Shown here piece by piece: positions 60,201 through 64,000 of a stretch of 64,000 nt of DNA; position 1 is the stretch's first letter; each line of letters opens with the position of its first letter. This DNA comes from Nematostella vectensis (Eukaryota > Cnidaria > Anthozoa > Actiniaria > Edwardsiidae): NCBI RefSeq assembly GCF_932526225.1, contig NC_064034.1, positions 6,806,001 through 6,870,000 on the forward strand. Reading direction: 5' to 3'. The notes under the pieces were generated by a model. The model did no database searches. It worked only from the letters and a program-made list of their open reading frames with translations, and had not been told where the DNA came from. The position numbers and the translations under genes were made by a program.

Positions 60201-63054
60201 TGCAATCCAGTTTTACACCGCAAATGTGGATAATAAACCGATTCATTCATTCACTCTGTATATATCACAATATACTTCGATGCAGATCTACGCCGAGTTG
60301 AAGAACCTGTACAACACGTACTACAGGAACGGAAATGTGCGAGTGTTCACGGTCGGTAAATCGTACAATGGCAAAGATCAGAAAGCTATTGAGGTAAACA
60401 TCACAAGCGCTCGCCAGTCCGCTCCCACCCCCCCCCCCCCCCCCCCCCGTCCCCTCACTCCGCAGACCCTTCATAAAAGTAGACGGAGTAATCATTCTAT
60501 CTTTAAGGGTATAAAAGTCTACTTCTATCCCTTAGAGGGTGCTCTAAATGTGCTCGCTAACGCTAGGGGATCATCACATCCTAATAACTAAGCTTAAACT
60601 GGACATGAATGTTATCAGAAAATAGATGTCTTAAGGGCCCCAATCCAGGAAAATGTATTTGTTCTTGATAATAAGAAATTTTCGTGGTAAAAATTGCTGT
60701 TCCCCACACCCAAAGTACTAAAGTACTTGATTGTGCCGACGATCACCCCCTGGGCCGCATTCTTTTAATCAATTCTAATGTCCGTTGTGTTTGCAGATCA
60801 AAGGTAAACGCGCAAGAAACAAGCCAGTGTTTTTCATGAACTGCGGCATTCACGCGAGAGAATGGGTCTCCCCTGCCACGTGTATGTACATCGCCAAGCA
60901 GGTATTGACTGGATACGCACTCAAGGAAAACACGACAGAATCGTTCTAGAGCTTGCTAGCAGTAACTATATATTTTATTTTCCATTAGCTGTTATCGAGG
61001 TCCGTCAGGGTTGAAGGTGTCCTATTCCTTGATAGTATAACTATAAACGTTTTCCTTCATTAGCTACCATCAAGGTAAGGCAGGAATGAAGACGTCCTAT
61101 TCCTTGCTAGGATAACTATGTATGTTATTCTCCATTAGCTGTTATCGAGGTACGGCAAAGATGCGAATGTGACGTCTGTTTTGGACAAGATGGACTTTGT
61201 CATCATGCCCGTCTTAAACCCGGACGGCTATGTGTTCACATGGGAACGGGTAAGCATACGTCATAGATTATTGTTGACATAGAAACGGCAACGTGTACAT
61301 GGAAGCAAGAGCACCTTTTATAAAGACAGTTCTAGTAACTCACGGTTCGTTTATCCCTAGCAACGTTTCTGGCGGAAGACACTCAAGCCGAATAGCGGTA
61401 CTTTTTGTGTGGGTACAGACCCAAACCGCAACTGGGACTACAAGTGGGGAGGTGAGTACATTACTATCACGTCACAGTATCACGTAATCCATCATATAAG
61501 GGTACCTGGGTACAGGCCCGAATAAGTACAAAAAGCCCAAATAGTCGTGTTCGTGAACCAGAAGAATACATACAATACACCAAAAACTGGTATTCGACTC
61601 TGCCAAATTTTCGTTTTCAATAAGACTCTATCAGTGCAGACTGAAGAAGGTGAATCGTTACAAATAAGGATACGAAAGCGGAACCTTTCGAAAACGATGG
61701 CGTGATAACTCAGGTCCAGTCCACTTGGCGAGCAGGTACGCATGCGCTGTAGAGCTTTTTTCGTATCGTTTATGTTTTCGTGGGGACGAATCGTATCAAA
61801 ATGAAAACGCTTCGTGTGGACGCGGATCTTTTTGAAAACGGAACAAAAAGTTTGCGTTTTTAAACGAAAACGGATACGTGGGGACAGGGTCTGACAAAGA
61901 CGCGCAAATTGAATCACGCCATCGTTTTCAAAAGGTTACGTTTTAGTCCAACCCCATTGTTCCACTCTGGAGATCGTTTTCAAATCGTTCCGCTTCCGGT
62001 CATCGTTTTCGCGTTTACGTGTGGACGATACTCGTATCCTTAACAAAAAGGTTGCGTTTTCAAACGAAAACGTATACGTGGGGACAGGGTCTAACACATC
62101 TCTACGTGGGTTCCTACTACAAAAAAAGCGCGTTTTTGGCAGTTGTTTCCGCGTCTCGCGCCACTATTCAGATGTAAATAAGCTTGTAACGATTCACCTT
62201 TTTCAGTCTGCCCTGAAGAAGTCTTATTAAAGACGAAAATTTGGCAGAGTTGAATACCAGTTTTTGATGTATTGGGTACAGACCCGAGCACATTATGATC
62301 ATGCCATAGTCTCATGAAAGATATATAAGGTTCGTGTAATACACGCCCTTTTTCAATAACCGAAAGATATTTATTGCTCATCTATCTATTGCTCATCAAC
62401 AACAAAAAGATATTTATTGTTCATCTAGCCGAGGGCGCCAGCACGGATCCATGCGCGGACGATTATCGAGGACCACACGCCTTCTCCGAGATCGAAGTCG
62501 TAAACGTGGCGAAGTACTTGAAAAAACTGGGCGACCGTATAAAGGGATATATGGATATCCACGCATACAGTCAGTTCTGGATGATCCCCTGGGGACACAC
62601 CCAAACACCCTCAAAAGATTACCAAGAACTGGTGAGAAATCTTAAACACCCACCTTACAGTAGATCACCAAGAACTGGTGAGAAATCTCAATATAGCGGG
62701 TTAATCATACTTCATTAAGGGTGATAGCCTAACAAGTAAATAAAGGAAGTACGGGTGGTCCAAAATTAAGGGTATTAAAAATTGGCAACGTAGGCAATTG
62801 ACACTAGGAATGACCCTATTAACACTCCGATAATGGTCACTCTCGGTACTGACGTTATAAACACTCCGACAGCGACCATTCTCAGTACCGACCTAATTAC
62901 CACTCCGACAGTGACCATCACCTGTGACACACAGTGCACTCAGAGATTAACCGAGTTTGTTTTTAGATGCGAGTGAGTAAGGCAGGTGCTGAGGCAATCC
63001 GCAGCTCCGGTGACAACACTGTCTACAAAGTGGGTCCCTCATCTACCGTTATCT
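51276..63054 (+). CDS. secreted metallocarboxypeptidase, A/B (M14A) subfamily (carboxypeptidase 2, 3' partial)
   Basis: Nine exons seen: 51276-51334, 53488-53569, 54551-54766, 60286-60393, 60797-60901, 61139-61249, 61361-61451, 62429-62631, 62967-63054 (354 codons plus one base). Exons 2, 6 and 8 have the same lengths as in carboxypeptidase 1 (82, 111, 203 bp) and all phases agree. [17 protein letters not shown] is a signal peptide. The propeptide is followed by a catalytic domain with [13 protein letters not shown] (His69, Glu72), a QRFWRKT segment (Arg127), GTDPNRNW (Asn144-Arg145), and DIHAYSQFW (His196). The last exon, with Tyr248 and Glu270, is not found before 64000. Intron 3 is 5.5 kb, nearly all one minisatellite made of the exon 3 end. 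Probable secreted zymogen; tandem duplicate of the gene at 42095. Confidence 0.94.
51873..52350. mobile_element. truncated copy of the 21759 transposon, reverse orientation
   Basis: It begins with the same terminal repeat (CTTCCCTGCTAGCAGAGGCC), continues through the shared GTTGCGCATGCG and ACCCGTACCATCGCGCGAAA blocks, and carries the same captured fragment ([19 protein letters not shown]) on the plus strand at 52157-52348. The opposite terminus is missing. The fragment here extends further (to a stop after VNGRLTR) than in the first copy, but its start region has an in-frame stop. Located in intron 1 of carboxypeptidase 2. Confidence 0.85.
53139..53432. mobile_element. 294-bp Tc1/mariner-type MITE with TA target
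   Basis: Inverted ends of about 100 bp, starting CTGTCGAATCCGTTGTATCG at the left and, inverted, CTGTCGAATTCGTTGTATCG at the right. Both ends abut TA (53137-53138 and 53433-53434). Non-coding; it lies 55 bp upstream of exon 2 of carboxypeptidase 2. Confidence 0.88.
54749..60154 (+). repeat. 27-bp minisatellite of exon end plus 5' splice site, about 200 copies
   Basis: The unit TACCACACGCTAGACCAG|GTAACACCA is the last 18 bases of exon 3 plus its donor and 3 more bases. The first copy is the real exon end (54749-54766). About 200 copies follow, nearly all with CAG|GTAACA intact. Variants at fixed sites (CAC/TAC, ACACG/ACTCG, GACC/AACC) mark higher-order blocks. Private markers recur 1043 bp apart (57511/58554 and 57931/58974); 1043 equals 38 x 27 plus one 17-bp short unit (GTAACAAGCTAGACCAG). 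The short unit also occurs right after exon 3 and near 56757, 58150 and 59194. Long minus-strand ORFs (MVLPGLACG repeats) are spurious. Confidence 0.98.
60964..61160 (+). repeat. 75-bp tandem copies of the exon 6 acceptor
   Basis: The real acceptor and exon start (TCCATTAG|CTGTTATCGAGGTACGG at 61131-61155) are preceded at exactly 75 and 150 bp by TTCATTAG|CTACCATCAAGGTAAGG and TCCATTAG|CTGTTATCGAGGTCCGT. All three keep AG. The middle copy also creates a donor-like CAAG|GTAAGG ten bases into the pseudo-exon. Confidence 0.93.
61573..62274. mobile_element. 702-bp foldback MITE in intron 7
   Basis: Ends are ~95-bp inverted repeats (left CAATACACCAAAAACTGGTA, right inverse CAATACATCAAAAACTGGTA) continuing through CTCTGCCAAATTTTCG to GGTGAATCGTTAC. 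The centre has two direct copies of a GAAAACG-rich block with ACGTGGGGACAGGGTCT. No ORF. Confidence 0.9.
62618..62690 (+). repeat. 46-bp tandem copy of the exon 8 end and 5' splice site
   Basis: ACCAAGAACTG|GTGAGAAAT is the real exon 8 end and donor (62621-62640). The same 20 bases recur starting at 62667, giving a second complete donor 46 bp downstream. Confidence 0.92.
62803..62928 (+). repeat. ~46-bp repeat in intron 8
   Basis: Three diverged copies of a unit with ACTCCGACAGTGACCAT and then TCTCAGTACCGAC. It lies between the duplicated exon 8 donor and exon 9. Confidence 0.75.
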
Positions 63055-64000
63055 GTAAGTACATCATATCATCCGTTACCTACCGAGACCTGTGAGTACA
63101 CCACTACTATCAACCATCTAAAACCATCCATCTTGTTACAAGTCCTCGCCATTGCCACTACAGTGCCATTTGCACCTCCTCATTAACGTCTTTGACATAA
63201 TTTACCTTTGTTTAACACAATGACCCCTCAACCGGCCTGATCGGCTTTGAGAAGTACCCACAACCCAAAATGTTCATCAATGCAAAATAAACACTACGGG
63301 ATGAAGATACTCAGGCATCAGTCTAAGGGATAAATGGTCTTGAAGATATGCATCCAACCAAGGTGATAACAACTACTCTTAACCAAATAATAGCACAGGT
63401 TCTTTGACAAATTTCAAATCGAAAAAGGAAAGAAAAGCAGAATAACCCCTCTCAATAAAACGCTCAAAATACCACACAAGGGAGAGAGATCAGCAAACAC
63501 AGTTCAAGACACAAATAGATACCTTTATTCTGATTCTCCAGGTTCATTTCGATGGCCTTAAAACACAATGTCAACTCCTTGAAGGCTTGTAAAACCACTT
63601 GGATGCCATAACGGATTGCAAAGCATTCTGGGAGATCCAGGGAAAAATTCATGAGGGGAGGGCCATTCAAAACTCCTCTCCCCAATGTCAGATGGACTTT
63701 TAAAAGTCTTTTCACCCCGAAGCCAAACGAATCAATTCCAGGTCATACAGACCCAGAATAGCAGTGTAAACAATTTTGGAATCAATTTGGTTTCAGAAAA
63801 GACAGCATTTAGGAGAGCTGTGGTGATTCATTAGAAAATTATTTTCTCATCTAGGCAAAGCCAAACAAGAAAAAATCACCATGAATTCACCATTGCTTGC
63901 AAATATCCATAAGCACAGCACCCAATTATGCCCCAATAGACTTCATGTCGTAAGTCACTCTCCCAATATGCTCATAGCTGTATTTTTGATGAAAAATACA
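63055..64000. other. start of the last intron of carboxypeptidase 2; no exon found
   Basis: A diverged copy of the exon 9 donor region (CTACCGAGACCTGTGAGTAC, near 63080) follows the real one (CTACCGTTATCTGTAAGTAC, 63044). The expected last exon, encoding an ELRD motif, is not seen, so it lies beyond the window. The minus-strand open stretch at 63464-63715 has no recognisable domain. Confidence 0.55.

Noticed and set aside
63464-63715. 83-codon minus-strand ORF
   Set aside because: No domain, no splice partners, and it lies where the last intron of carboxypeptidase 2 should be.

Overview
The window is metazoan nuclear DNA, most likely from an anthozoan cnidarian such as a sea anemone (inference). 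It has short GT-AG introns, an adhesion GPCR with discoidin, Ig and FN3 domains, a nicotinic-receptor alpha-type subunit, secreted M14 carboxypeptidases, and many short inverted-repeat transposons. No operon, prophage or CRISPR feature is present. I rebuilt genes by following splice sites and reading phase by hand; every junction given is phase-consistent but none was checked against RNA.

Layout. 407-12689 (+): 18 exons of an adhesion GPCR, with its 5' end outside the window. 14296-14863 (-): an orphan CAP-Gly exon resembling CYLD. 15779-17513 (-) and 19317-21384 (+): a head-to-head pair of N/E-type (M14B) metallocarboxypeptidases. 24409-27660 (+): a five-exon gene for an unrecognised 650-residue protein. 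28538-30473 (+): a weak two-exon candidate for a small secreted protein. 30882-31684 (+): a frameshifted class A GPCR pseudogene. 33241-39798 (-): a six-exon nicotinic acetylcholine receptor alpha-type subunit. 42095-47252 (+) and 51276-63054 (+, 3' end missing): tandem A/B-type (M14A) digestive-type carboxypeptidases with matching exon structure.

The rest is mostly repeats: about a dozen MITE-like elements, several with visible target-site duplications, and an unusual number of minisatellites. The largest are a 27-bp array of about 5.4 kb inside an intron and a 36-bp array of about 2.1 kb after a gene.

Most striking observation: many tandem repeats here start on exon-intron boundaries. Repeat units carry the last bases of an exon plus its 5' splice site, or a 3' splice site plus the first bases of an exon. 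This is seen in the adhesion GPCR (exons ending 1124, 10271 and 11037; acceptors at 2170 and 8281; and the stop codon), in carboxypeptidase 1 (exon 8; probably acceptors of exons 2 and 6), and in carboxypeptidase 2 (exons 3, 6, 8, 9). The result is arrays of decoy splice sites next to the real one. It may reflect a local repeat-forming process or assembly/selection bias; I know of no name for it.
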